Source: an uncultured Lachnospiraceae bacterium (GTDB lineage: Bacteria; Bacillota; Clostridia; Lachnospirales; Lachnospiraceae). From it: DNA of 16,951 bases. The position numbers and the translations under genes were made by a program. Positions 7,134 through 14,529 of this stretch are shown here, in pieces. The notes under the pieces are model-generated. The model saw nothing but the letters and a program-made list of their open reading frames with translations, was not told where the DNA came from and made no database searches. Positions within the stretch are counted from its first letter, which is position 1. Every line of letters begins with the position of its first letter. The stretch covers positions 1 to 16,951 of the forward strand of contig CAJUJY010000071.1 in the NCBI GenBank assembly GCA_910586555.1, given 5' to 3'.

Positions 7134-7271
7134 ATGGACAAAAAAATTTATTACAATGCAGAAGAAGTTGCATCTATGCTTGGTGTAAGTATCGGAAAGT
7201 CTTATAAAATTCTTAGGGAAATGAATACTGAACTGGCGGGGACTGGTAAAACGGTTATTAGAAGCTGGTAA
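7134..7271 (+). pseudogene. Truncated excisionase-like winged-helix protein
   Basis: ATG at 7134 follows AGGAGGAAATAAT. The 45-residue product starts MDKKIYYNAEEVASMLGVS and continues IGKSYKILREMNTELA, the N-terminal HTH of a small (about 65 residue) MerR/excisionase-like family carried beside XRE regulators on clostridial conjugative elements. Family members normally continue with a glycine-rich wing and a short K/Y-rich tail. Here, after residue 35, the sequence becomes GTGKTVIRSW and stops, so the C-terminal third is replaced. The change point, about 7238, is probably a deletion junction inside the element. Full-length size is from family memory, so truncation is probable, not certain. Confidence 0.65.
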
Positions 7272-7277
7272 AAGATA

Positions 7278-7308
7278 AAGTTACTCCTGCTGGTAACAGG
7301 AGTAACTT
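7278..7308. terminator. 12-bp perfect hairpin after the excisionase-like gene
   Basis: AAGTTACTCCTG (7278-7289) and CAGGAGTAACTT (7297-7308) are exact inverted repeats around a 7-base loop. A short ATAAAAAGGG follows on the plus strand, not a T run, so on the plus strand it is a weak intrinsic terminator; it may also be a junction or attenuator structure. Confidence 0.5.
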
Positions 7309-7319
7309 ATAAAAAGGGC

Positions 7320-7365
7320 AAGCCTTTCCATAATAAATCTTGCAAATCTATTATAACAAAGGCTT
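7320..7365. repeat. Inverted repeat just upstream of the CHC2 gene
   Basis: AAGCCTTT (7320-7327) and AAAGGCTT (7358-7365) flank an interior that also pairs partly (ATAATA with TATTAT). The sequence next to each arm is alike (CCATAAT), so the arms look like two copies of one short motif in opposite and partly direct arrangement. It ends 10 bases before the RBS of the CHC2 gene and may fold in the mRNA leader. Confidence 0.4.
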
Positions 7366-7394
7366 CCCATAATTAAAAGGAGGAACTTTAGAAA

Positions 7395-8024
7395 TTGGAT
7401 ATATTTTTAGAGGTAAAGGAGTATCTGACAGCAAAACAGGTGGCAGAAAACTATGACCTGCATGTGAAAAAGAATGGTTTAGCCTGCTGCCCTTTCCATG
7501 ATGATAAGCACCCAAGCATGAAGATAGACAAGAATTACCATTGTTTTGCCTGTGGTGCTGGAGGGGATGCTGTTGATTATGTTTCAAGGATGTTTGGTTT
7601 GTCACAATATGAAGCAGCATTGAAACTGGTAAAAGATTTCTGTTTGCCAGTTCGGTGTAAAGGCAACACAAAACCAGGCAGATTAGCAAAGAAACAAGCC
7701 AGGGAAGCAAGAACAGAGCAGGAAAGAATAAATTATATTAAGAAACGTTTTAAAAAGTGGTGTAATAAAACTATAGATATGTTAAAAGGGTGTCTTTATG
7801 ATATAGAACAGACCAGTTCTTTTCTTGAAGGCAAACCTTTGGACAGTATTTTTTCAGAGGATTATGCAAAGCTTCTTTATACAGAGCCAGTAATAAATTA
7901 CTGGTTAGATATTTTATGTTTAGGAAGTATGGAGGAAAAACAGGAATTATTTAGTCAAGCTGACTTATTTTTGGTATCAACAATGTCCGGATGCGGAATA
8001 CATGTTGGTAGATATTGCGGATAA
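7395..8024 (+). pseudogene. CHC2 zinc-finger protein of a conjugative element, 3' end replaced
   Basis: TTG at 7395 is the likely start, preceded by AAGGAGGAAC at 7377-7386. The N-terminus carries a CHC2 zinc-ribbon of the DnaG primase type: C32-P-F-H35 and C50-F-A-C53, followed by GAGGDAVDYVSRMFGLSQYEAALKL. Conjugative elements of Clostridia encode such stand-alone CHC2 proteins of about 200-220 residues, presumed to act in element DNA replication or transfer. Family-like sequence runs to about residue 190 (YWLDILCLGSMEEKQELFSQADLFL). The final residues, VSTMSGCGIHVGRYCG, are an out-of-frame reading of the methyltransferase gene joined at about 7970. So the native C-terminus is lost, although the zinc finger is complete. 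Confidence 0.8.
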
Positions 8025-8469
8025 AATGTTGGACATTGCCCGGAAAAGATTTTATGGTATTGAAAATGTTTCCTGTTATGTTGTAGATTATAGCTGTAAG
8101 CTGCCGGATATGGTTTTTGATGCGGTGATTTCTGCCTTATCGGTACATCATTTAGAAGATGGGGATAAGCTGAAATTATTTTCAGAAATCTATCAGATAT
8201 TGCCAAAAGGCGGGGTGTTCGCAAATTATGACCAGTTTTGTGCAGGACAGCCGCAAATGAATCATTGGTTTGATTCTTATTGGCTAAGTTATTTGATGCA
8301 TGGTGGATTATCGAATCAAGAGATAGAACAATGGAAAGAGCGCAGAAAACTAGATAGGGAATGCTCTGTTGAACAGGAAACCGGTATGTTGAAAAATTGT
8401 GGATTCCAGACGGTGAAGTGTGTGTATTCTTATCAAAAATTTTCTGTGCTTGTTGCAATCAAGCAGTGA
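7972..8469 (+). pseudogene. 3' part of a class I SAM-dependent methyltransferase
   Basis: The methyltransferase frame is open from before 7972 (YQQCPDAEYMLVDIADKMLDIARKRFYG) to the TGA at 8469. The residues seen are motif Post-I (the acidic D in LVDIADKML), motif II (FDAVISALSVHHLED) and the motif III region (ILPKGGVFANYDQFC). The N-terminal motif I, the glycine-rich SAM loop (DLGAGTG-type), is absent because the gene is fused to the CHC2 fragment. An ATG at 8002 exists but has no convincing RBS and lies after the lost loop, so an active methyltransferase is not expected. The rest of the gene is free of frame breaks, which suggests a recent truncation. Confidence 0.8.
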
Positions 8470-8520
8470 TATTGACGGTAAAGTATGAATATGAAATAAA
8501 AACACGAAATAGGAGAGTAT

Positions 8521-9222
8521 ATGATAGAAATCTATTTGATGACAGCGGAACATACATATTGGAAAGAAACAATTTCATTTGCGGAAAGATGTTTATGGAA
8601 AGCAGGTTCTTATCTGGCAAAGAAAATGCAGGAAAATGAATTTAACGAATGGGAAAGAGTGTGTGCTGTTTGTGTAAATGGGAAAGTGGCAGGTTTTTCT
8701 ACATTTACAGAAAAAGACGGGCTGTCTGGACAGTATGACTTTACACCATTCATAGGATTTGTTTTTGTAGATGAGAGGTATCGTGGCAAGAGATTGTCAG
8801 AACTGATGATTCAAAAAATCATTTCCTATGCGAAGGAGCTTGGCTATAAAAAAGTATATATTATGAGTGGCGAAATTGGATTATATGAAAAATACGGGTT
8901 CGTAAAATTAGGTGATTATGAAACAATATATGGTTTCATAGACCAGTTATTTGTTCAGTTAATAGCAGAGGTAAATCAGGATTTAGAGTTATTAAGACAT
9001 TTGGATAAATTACACACTACAGAGTTAGGTGTTGTACGGATAAAAAGAAATCTATCTTTGGATATAGACGATATTGCCGAATGGTGCAAAGATAAAATTG
9101 GTTCTGCTCATTCCATTATTACAAGAAAAGGAAAAAACTGGTATATAAATGTAAATGATATTGTTATTACAGTAAATGCACATAGTTATACTATTATAAC
9201 GGCGCATAGAGAAAAAAGATAA
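8521..9222 (+). CDS. GNAT acetyltransferase fused to a DUF3781 domain
   Basis: Residues 1-145 are a GNAT domain: GFVFVDERYRGKRLSELMIQKII with the acetyl-CoA loop R88-G-K-R-L-S, then motif B GEIGLYEKYGFVKLGDYETIYG. Residues about 150-233 match DUF3781, a family of roughly 80-residue stand-alone Firmicute proteins: LDKLHTTELGVVRIKRNLSL, DDIAEWCKDKI, RKGKNWYI, ITVNAHSYTIITAH. The reading frame is continuous through the join (VQLIAEVNQDLELLRHLDKLH). AGGAGAG upstream of the ATG at 8521 supports the start. GNAT proteins acetylate amines; DUF3781 function is unknown, so the fusion hints that it binds or senses the same ligand. It follows the broken methyltransferase by 51 bases. Confidence 0.85.
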   Translation: MIEIYLMTAEHTYWKETISFAERCLWKAGSYLAKKMQENEFNEWERVCAVCVNGKVAGFSTFTEKDGLSGQYDFTPFIGFVFVDERYRGKRLSELMIQKIISYAKELGYKKVYIMSGEIGLYEKYGFVKLGDYETIYGFIDQLFVQLIAEVNQDLELLRHLDKLHTTELGVVRIKRNLSLDIDDIAEWCKDKIGSAHSIITRKGKNWYINVNDIVITVNAHSYTIITAHREKR

Positions 9223-9339
9223 GATAGAGGAAGATGTTATTGTGCAGAAAAAGACAGGAGAAAACGGTTATATTTCTTTGCTTTGAACGAAGAAGGCCAG
9301 TTTTTGCTTTTATACAGAGAAAATATAGGGAGATTATTT

Positions 9340-10614
9340 ATGACAGAGATTTTAAAAAGCTTGAAAAGCTATATTACTGCAGAAATGGACTATTGGGATT
9401 TTTCTGGCGTTGTAAGGATTATACAGAATGGAAGAATTTTATTTGAAACTTGCCGCGGATATTCAAATATTGAGTTTGGCATTAAAAATACAATGGAAAC
9501 AAAATTTATGGTTGCCTCTGTTACCAAACAGTTTACAGCGTTTGCAATTATGATTTTGCATGACAAAGGACTGTTACAACTTGATGAAAAAGCAAATTGG
9601 TATCTGCCCCCAAACATGCAGCTTCCTTCGGAAATAACAGTTCATCATCTTTTATCACACACATCGGGACTGCATAATAATTATAATTTTGAAGATGATT
9701 TTTATGTGGGCGGGGACAGAAAACCTTATGATAAGGAACAATTTTTTAGAAACTGGATTATTAGGGAGCCTATAAAGAAGCCGGGGAAAGAATTCGAATA
9801 TAATAATTCTAATTATAATTTGCTTGCATGGATTATTGAATATGTTTCAGGGCAGACTTACAATGAATTTTTGCAGGAAAACATTTTTTTGAAGATAGGA
9901 ATGAACAATACTATGTTTGATAATGGTCAAAATATTATTCCAAACAAAGCAAACAATTATATGCATGATTATGGAAAACTGGCCAGAGTACCTTATACAA
10001 ATAATTTATATAGTATTGGCGCAGGTGCGTTAGTTACGAATTGTGATGACCTGCAAAATTGGTATGAGTGCCTTAAAAACAGGAAAATTTTATCGGAATA
10101 TGCCTACGGGATTTATCTGTCAGAAAACAAAAGCAACTATTGTTATGGGTTAGAGAGGTATGAGGAAGATAGAACGGTTAAGTATGCACATGGTGGAGAT
10201 ATGCTTGGTGTATCTGCCTATACCCAGTACTATTTTGATGAAGATATTTGCATTATTGTTATATCGAATACGGAATCATTAGATCAATACCGTTTCGGGA
10301 ATGGCATTGCTGCAATCCTACATAATAAACAAGCCCCTGTTTCATACAAACCAGAAGAAATTTTTCTGTCACCAGAAGAACTTGAGAAATATACAGGAAC
10401 ATATCTTCCTGGTAAGATACATATTGAGCAAAAAAACGGAAAACTGTATTTGGTCCGTGTTAATCAGAATATTCATATTGAATTGTACTGTGTGGGCAAA
10501 GATAGTTTCAAAAGGCGGTGTGAAGAACAACAAACAATCTACAAGTTAATTTCCGAGGGTAATATAAAGCCTTCAGTGTGGGGATATGAGCTAATAAGTA
10601 AGCAATTTATATGA
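9340..10614 (+). CDS. Beta-lactamase-fold serine hydrolase (class C/DD-peptidase-like)
   Basis: The ATG at 9340 has AGGGAG about 8 bases upstream; a TTG at 9283 extends the frame by 19 residues without an RBS. The 424-residue product carries the three penicillin-recognising motifs: S60-V-T-K63 (nucleophile serine and general-base lysine), Y154-N-N156 (usual Y-S-N, here with N in the middle) and H284-G-G286 (K/H-S/T-G equivalent). LLSHTSGL (104-111) is typical of the esterase/EstB-like branch. No signal peptide or membrane anchor is visible, so a cytoplasmic location is likely. Residues 340-424 form a C-terminal DUF3471-like beta domain (EELEKYTGTYLPGKIHI). It probably hydrolyses a small ester, amide or peptide; resistance to beta-lactams should not be assumed. 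Confidence 0.9.
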   Translation: MTEILKSLKSYITAEMDYWDFSGVVRIIQNGRILFETCRGYSNIEFGIKNTMETKFMVASVTKQFTAFAIMILHDKGLLQLDEKANWYLPPNMQLPSEITVHHLLSHTSGLHNNYNFEDDFYVGGDRKPYDKEQFFRNWIIREPIKKPGKEFEYNNSNYNLLAWIIEYVSGQTYNEFLQENIFLKIGMNNTMFDNGQNIIPNKANNYMHDYGKLARVPYTNNLYSIGAGALVTNCDDLQNWYECLKNRKILSEYAYGIYLSENKSNYCYGLERYEEDRTVKYAHGGDMLGVSAYTQYYFDEDICIIVISNTESLDQYRFGNGIAAILHNKQAPVSYKPEEIFLSPEELEKYTGTYLPGKIHIEQKNGKLYLVRVNQNIHIELYCVGKDSFKRRCEEQQTIYKLISEGNIKPSVWGYELISKQFI

Positions 10615-10694
10615 TGAGTAAAGAAATTTTAACCGGATGTTTAGTGGTAGCATAAAGAATACATTTTCTTATTGGTTTTATGGACATGGCTGGT

Positions 10695-11795
10695 TTATAA
10701 TAAGCTGGCTGTCCTGTTAAGCATTTTTATATAATCCTGCTCTGTTCTGTATTCAAAAAACATTTTTTTAAAATCCCCTGAATGTATATATTCATTTAAT
10801 TTTATTATATCTGGTTTTAACTGCCCATATTCATTTTTGTACATTTCCTTTAAAAAAAGTATTGTTTTATGGAATGTTATTCCAGATGGAAAATATATGC
10901 CATTTGTAGATTTTCCCTTAAAACAGGAATCATGGTCAAAAACCGGAAATAGTGCCATTTCCTTTCTGTTTTTTACAAGCAGGCCATAATTATCCCTGTT
11001 TCTGTCTGTATTTAAAGTTATATAATCAAATAATTGCATTCTTATAAAATTCAATGGATCTGTTTCCATAAAATGTTTATATGACAGGCTGTTAATATGT
11101 ATCCTTGTTTCACCATAATATTCAAGTATATCCCTGCATGGAACCATTTCATTTTCTTCTGAAGTCAGTATCCTGCATATAGAACATGATATTCCCATAT
11201 ATTTTGTTTTATTATAATGTACACTTGGAAGCCTTAATGCTTTTGCTATATGGTATGATACCACTTCAGAATTTATTTCTTCCTCTGTTTCTGCTTTACA
11301 CATAAATATTTTTTCACCATATCTTAGAAAACATTTTGCTTTTGTACCTTTATTCATAAGCTCACCAGCATTAATCCTGGTTACTATGCTGCTTCCTTCT
11401 GCAACTCCTGTTATTGCAACCCTTCCTATATGTGTAGATACCATATTTTTGTATAAATTTATATCTTTCCATTTCTCATCAGAATCTGACCTGCATATCC
11501 AGTAATTATCTCTTAAAGAGGCAGCTCCGCTTTTAATGCATATATTTATTTCGTTATCCCCGGCTAGTCCACATATTTTTAATATCCAGTTATAATTTTT
11601 TCTGTTTCTTGCCATTACCCTTCCAGAACAAAATGATTTTATCATTCCGTATAATGGTTCTTTATTTATAATTGAAACAGGCAGCAGTCCATGTTTTATT
11701 ATATGTACAGTTTCCGTCTTTATATTAAATGACAGTACAGTTTCATCTTTATATTTTAGGTAATATTTCGTATGTTTAATACTCCTTATGTTCAT
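10695..11795 (-). CDS. HipA/CtkA-like serine/threonine kinase
   Basis: ATG at 11795 is chosen because AAAGGTGG lies 5 bases upstream; a GTG at 11804 overlaps that RBS. The 366-residue product has an N-terminal half of unknown fold (through ...DNYWICRSDSDEKWKDINLYKN, about 118) and a kinase half. Features of HipA/CtkA-type kinases are visible: K167 in IFMCKAETEEE, E177 in NSEVVSYHIA, the catalytic loop L261-N-T-D-R-N-R-D-N-Y-G, and the metal-binding V-F-D287-H-D289. HipA-type kinases phosphorylate cytoplasmic targets such as tRNA synthetases; CtkA forms of Firmicutes are mostly uncharacterised and often have no HipB partner. None is seen here. It faces away from the RyR-channel gene across a 460-base divergent region. 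Confidence 0.78.
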   Translation of the reverse strand: MNIRSIKHTKYYLKYKDETVLSFNIKTETVHIIKHGLLPVSIINKEPLYGMIKSFCSGRVMARNRKNYNWILKICGLAGDNEINICIKSGAASLRDNYWICRSDSDEKWKDINLYKNMVSTHIGRVAITGVAEGSSIVTRINAGELMNKGTKAKCFLRYGEKIFMCKAETEEEINSEVVSYHIAKALRLPSVHYNKTKYMGISCSICRILTSEENEMVPCRDILEYYGETRIHINSLSYKHFMETDPLNFIRMQLFDYITLNTDRNRDNYGLLVKNRKEMALFPVFDHDSCFKGKSTNGIYFPSGITFHKTILFLKEMYKNEYGQLKPDIIKLNEYIHSGDFKKMFFEYRTEQDYIKMLNRTASLL

Positions 11796-11893
11796 TAAAT
11801 CCACCTTTATAAATTTTTTGCCAGTTAATATATTTATCTTAAAATAATTAAACCAAAAATAATTATAATTTCCAAAAATTTTATTATATATAT

Positions 11894-11923
11894 ATAATAT
11901 CTTATTGTAATCACTTTGGTCAA
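11894..11923 (-). promoter_or_regulatory. Promoter for the HipA-like kinase gene
   Basis: On the minus strand TTGACC (11923-11918) and TATTAT (11899-11894) are 18 bases apart, about 100 bases before the ATG at 11795. Both boxes are one base from consensus. Confidence 0.55.
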
Positions 11924-12085
11924 GCAGTTATTTACAATCTGTACTATATTCCATATTGTCCAATACAGCCAGCTACATATACCAGGAGTCCCTGTAAACT
12001 GGCCCTGCTGCTTAATAAGCATGTACTTTAAAGGACTGGCCTGGTAGGGTTTTTATTGTAATGTAATACTTGTGATAATAACTGG

Positions 12086-12115
12086 TTGGAATATATTAAA
12101 AATCTGTGTTATAAT
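12086..12115 (+). promoter_or_regulatory. Promoter for the RyR-channel gene
   Basis: TTGGAA at 12086-12091 and TATAAT at 12110-12115 are 18 bases apart. Transcription from here would give a 5' leader of about 135 bases before the ATG at 12258, long enough to hold regulatory structure. Confidence 0.55.
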
Positions 12116-12257
12116 AAACTAAGGAAAAATATAAGATGTAAATAAATATTTTGGCAATGGGGTTATTTTGCCATTAAGCAGGCAGCTAATTCCTGGTTGC
12201 ATAAAATGTGGACTGCGGATGCCATTTGGCTATAATTAAAAAGGGAGCTGGCAGTAT

Positions 12258-13835
12258 ATGAAAATAAGAAAAAATATCTATCTGTATTTAATTGTAATTA
12301 TAGTGTTAATTTATATAGTCCTTTTAACTATTCTTTACTGTTCAGAATCCACGGCTGATAATTCAATGATCCATACATTTGGGGATGCTTTCTGGTATTC
12401 GTTAGTGACTTTGACTACAGTAGGATATGGTGACCTGGTGCCAGTGACACCACTTGGACATGCGGTAGGAATAATATTTTTATTTTTATCTGCTGGTATT
12501 ATGGTAACATTACTGGGAGCTGTAATATCCTTTGTTACCAGTGAGGGGCTGCCGTTTCTTATGCTTAGCCTGCAAAGCCATAAAAACTGGTATTATTTTG
12601 CAGATTGTGAAGTAGAATCAAATACGCTTGCAGCTAATATTTATAAAGAAGATCCAAATGCTTTGGTTATTTATGGGGAGAAAAAAAGCAGCCAGAGTGA
12701 AACCCAGGATTTCCCTTGTATATATATAAGTGCTTCTCCAGATAAGATTGTGGCAAAAAAGAAAAATACAAGTACAAAATGTAAATTTTTTCTTATGAAA
12801 GAAAATGATATTGGTGTTAGCAGCCGGGCAGTTAATTTACATAAACTGCCAGTAGATGTTTATGCAAGAACTACAAATGGCCAGGATAAACTCTCAGGTA
12901 ATATTAACTTTTTTCATAGTTATGAATGTTGTGCCAGGCAATACTGGCGTTCTAAACCATTATGCAGCCATGAAAATACTATTGTAATTATTGGATTTGG
13001 AAATTATGGGTACAGTATCCTGGAGCGTGCTATATTAACTAATATTATTTCAATAGGGCAGCATGTAGCATATCATATTTTTGGCAATGCAAAAGAATTT
13101 CTTGCTATACATCACTATCTGGATAGTATATTTTCACTAGATAAGGAATCACAGTCTAAAGATTCACTGGTTTTTCATAATGAAACCTGGGAAGAAAACC
13201 ATTCAGTCCTGGAGAGGGCTGACCGTATTATTATTTGTGATGATGATGAGCAAAAGGGCTGGAGTATTTTCTGGACATTAAATAAATACTATAAGCTTTT
13301 TGGGCGTATAGATTTGCGCAGCAGCAGGAAGGCCCCAGGAGTATCTTACTTTGGGGCCAATGAGGATATTTATACATCACAGCATATTATCCGTACAGAT
13401 TTAAATAAAGCAGCCATTACAATTAATGAGCTTTTTTGCAGGTCTGTTTCTTATCCTACACTTAGCTGGAATGAACTGGATGATTTCCACCGGCAGTCTA
13501 AAATTGCAGCGGCAGACCACCTGCTTATGAAAACCAGGATTCTTTTGAATGATGAAACTATTACAGAACTTACTGCATCTGTGCTGAAAAAGGCATATGA
13601 CAGATATTGTAAGACAAAATATTCAGAAACCACAAGGGAAATGTACCGTAAACTGGACCATATGCGGTGGCTCCGGTTCTATATATTTTACAACTGGAGT
13701 TATGGTTCTGTACGTAATGATGCAGCAAGGCAGCATCCTATGTTATGCAGGTATGAGGAACTGTCACCAGAACAAAAAAAGGAAAGGGATGCTGCCTGGG
13801 AACTAATGGGGAATATTTCTGCTGAACTTGAATAA
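12258..13835 (+). CDS. Two-TM potassium channel with TrkA-type and RyR domains
   Basis: The 525-residue protein opens with a pore module: TM1 about 7-28, pore helix 42-53, the exact potassium selectivity filter T54-V-G-Y-G-D59, and TM2 about 66-94. A cytoplasmic part follows with a degenerate Rossmann/RCK-like half (about 110-235) and a second Rossmann start TIVIIGF, G246-x-G248-x-x-G251 (TrkA_N type), with IIICDDDE about 310-330. The C-terminal 404-520 is a RyR domain like the repeats of ryanodine receptors: LSWNELDDFHRQSKIAAADHL, then KLDHMRWLRFYIFYNWSYG and HPMLCRYEELSPEQKKERD. Bacterial RyR domains are proposed ligand sensors; here one would gate a potassium channel at the membrane. RBS GGGAG lies about 10 bases before the ATG. 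Function is inferred from architecture. Confidence 0.88.
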   Translation: MKIRKNIYLYLIVIIVLIYIVLLTILYCSESTADNSMIHTFGDAFWYSLVTLTTVGYGDLVPVTPLGHAVGIIFLFLSAGIMVTLLGAVISFVTSEGLPFLMLSLQSHKNWYYFADCEVESNTLAANIYKEDPNALVIYGEKKSSQSETQDFPCIYISASPDKIVAKKKNTSTKCKFFLMKENDIGVSSRAVNLHKLPVDVYARTTNGQDKLSGNINFFHSYECCARQYWRSKPLCSHENTIVIIGFGNYGYSILERAILTNIISIGQHVAYHIFGNAKEFLAIHHYLDSIFSLDKESQSKDSLVFHNETWEENHSVLERADRIIICDDDEQKGWSIFWTLNKYYKLFGRIDLRSSRKAPGVSYFGANEDIYTSQHIIRTDLNKAAITINELFCRSVSYPTLSWNELDDFHRQSKIAAADHLLMKTRILLNDETITELTASVLKKAYDRYCKTKYSETTREMYRKLDHMRWLRFYIFYNWSYGSVRNDAARQHPMLCRYEELSPEQKKERDAAWELMGNISAELE

Positions 13836-13869
13836 GCATTTTATTTGGTTTGCCAGGTTTGCCCCATTG

Positions 13870-14486
13870 CTACACATACAATATATAAATTAGTGCAAAA
13901 AGAGCTGCCGCTTTTATAACTGCTGCTATATTATTATGTATCTGCATATTACCGGATATATACATGCTTGATACAGGACAGCCAGATACACACTTACCAC
14001 ATCTTATACACTCACCATTGTGCTCTTTGCTGCCTGGTTTTATACAAACAGGGCAGTTTTTTGCACACAGGCTCACCCGTCCAGGCATTTATATTTTCTT
14101 TTATATGGATACTGCCATATTACAACTGGAAGCAATGCAAATAATGCTCCCATTGGGCATAAAAACTGGCAAAAGAAACGTTCTGCAATACATATTCCAT
14201 ACCACGATTTTTATGCTGCGTATAGGACAAATACTGTGAAAGGTGTTTTCTGGTGCTATTATATTATCTTCAGTTCCAGCAGGTAATATACAGAAAGCAG
14301 ATACAGCAGGAAACTATATTTTCAATGCAAAGATTCCTGCTATTGCCAATAAAAATATTATTATACCTGCCACCGGAAATGTGGTATGAAATTCTAATGT
14401 CCTAAGTTTTGAACTATATGTAGCACCACTAGTTAAATCTACATCATCTATAACACCATTAGCATAAATATTTTACTTTTTCTCAT
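13870..14486 (-). pseudogene. Decayed FMN-binding/4Fe-4S membrane protein (NosR/NapH-like)
   Basis: Read in successive minus-strand frames, this stretch gives pieces of one protein. MRKSKIFMLMVL starts at 14486 (signal-anchor-like). DDVDLTSGATYSSKL (about 14441-14397) is the FMN-attachment/FMN_bind motif. HTTFPVAGIIIFLLAIAGIFALK is a membrane segment, then an in-frame TAG. GTEDNIIAPENTFHSICP follows, then in another frame FCQFLCPMGALFALLPVVIW, and after a TGA, CIKPGSKEHNGECIRCGKCVSGCPVSSMY with a cysteine-rich 4Fe-4S site (14088-13870). The family moves electrons across the membrane between flavin and iron-sulfur partners. At least one in-frame stop and two frameshifts, plus apparent loss of most of the flavin domain, make it non-functional. 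Confidence 0.78.
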
Positions 14487-14529
14487 AATACACACCAAAT
14501 TCTAAATGAAATATTTTTTTCATTCAGAA

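Larger units (their letters stand above)
11796..12257. other. 462-base divergent intergenic region between kinase and channel genes
   Basis: This A+T-rich stretch holds one promoter for each flanking gene (listed separately), a 13-base palindrome TGCTTAATAAGCA at 12009-12021, and an untranslated leader of about 140 bases before the channel gene that contains the dyad TGGCAA/TTGCCA (about 12154-12175). A 62-codon minus-strand ORF at 11834-12022 has no RBS and runs through the kinase promoter, so it is not called. I see no known riboswitch. Confidence 0.6.

Noticed and set aside
6136..7975. Target-site duplication at the edges of the conjugative-element fragment
   Set aside because: The sequences around 6140 and 7970 share no convincing direct repeat.
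9234..9446. 70-codon ORF overlapping the start of the serine hydrolase
   Set aside because: It overlaps the hydrolase gene in another frame, lacks an RBS and has no recognisable motif.
9340..10614. True class C beta-lactamase resistance gene
   Set aside because: No signal peptide, and the Y-N-N and H-G-G motif variants fit the broad cytoplasmic serine-hydrolase/esterase group better.
11834..12022. 62-codon minus-strand hydrophobic ORF between kinase and channel genes
   Set aside because: No RBS, contains the kinase promoter, and its isoleucine-rich tail is explained by A+T-rich noncoding DNA.
12116..12257. c-di-AMP (ydaO) or other known riboswitch before the potassium channel
   Set aside because: The leader is too short and lacks the conserved blocks of that class that I would expect to see.
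13964..14286. Two overlapping plus-strand ORFs (91 and 88 codons)
   Set aside because: They are antisense to the iron-sulfur pseudogene, whose cysteine motifs are on the minus strand.
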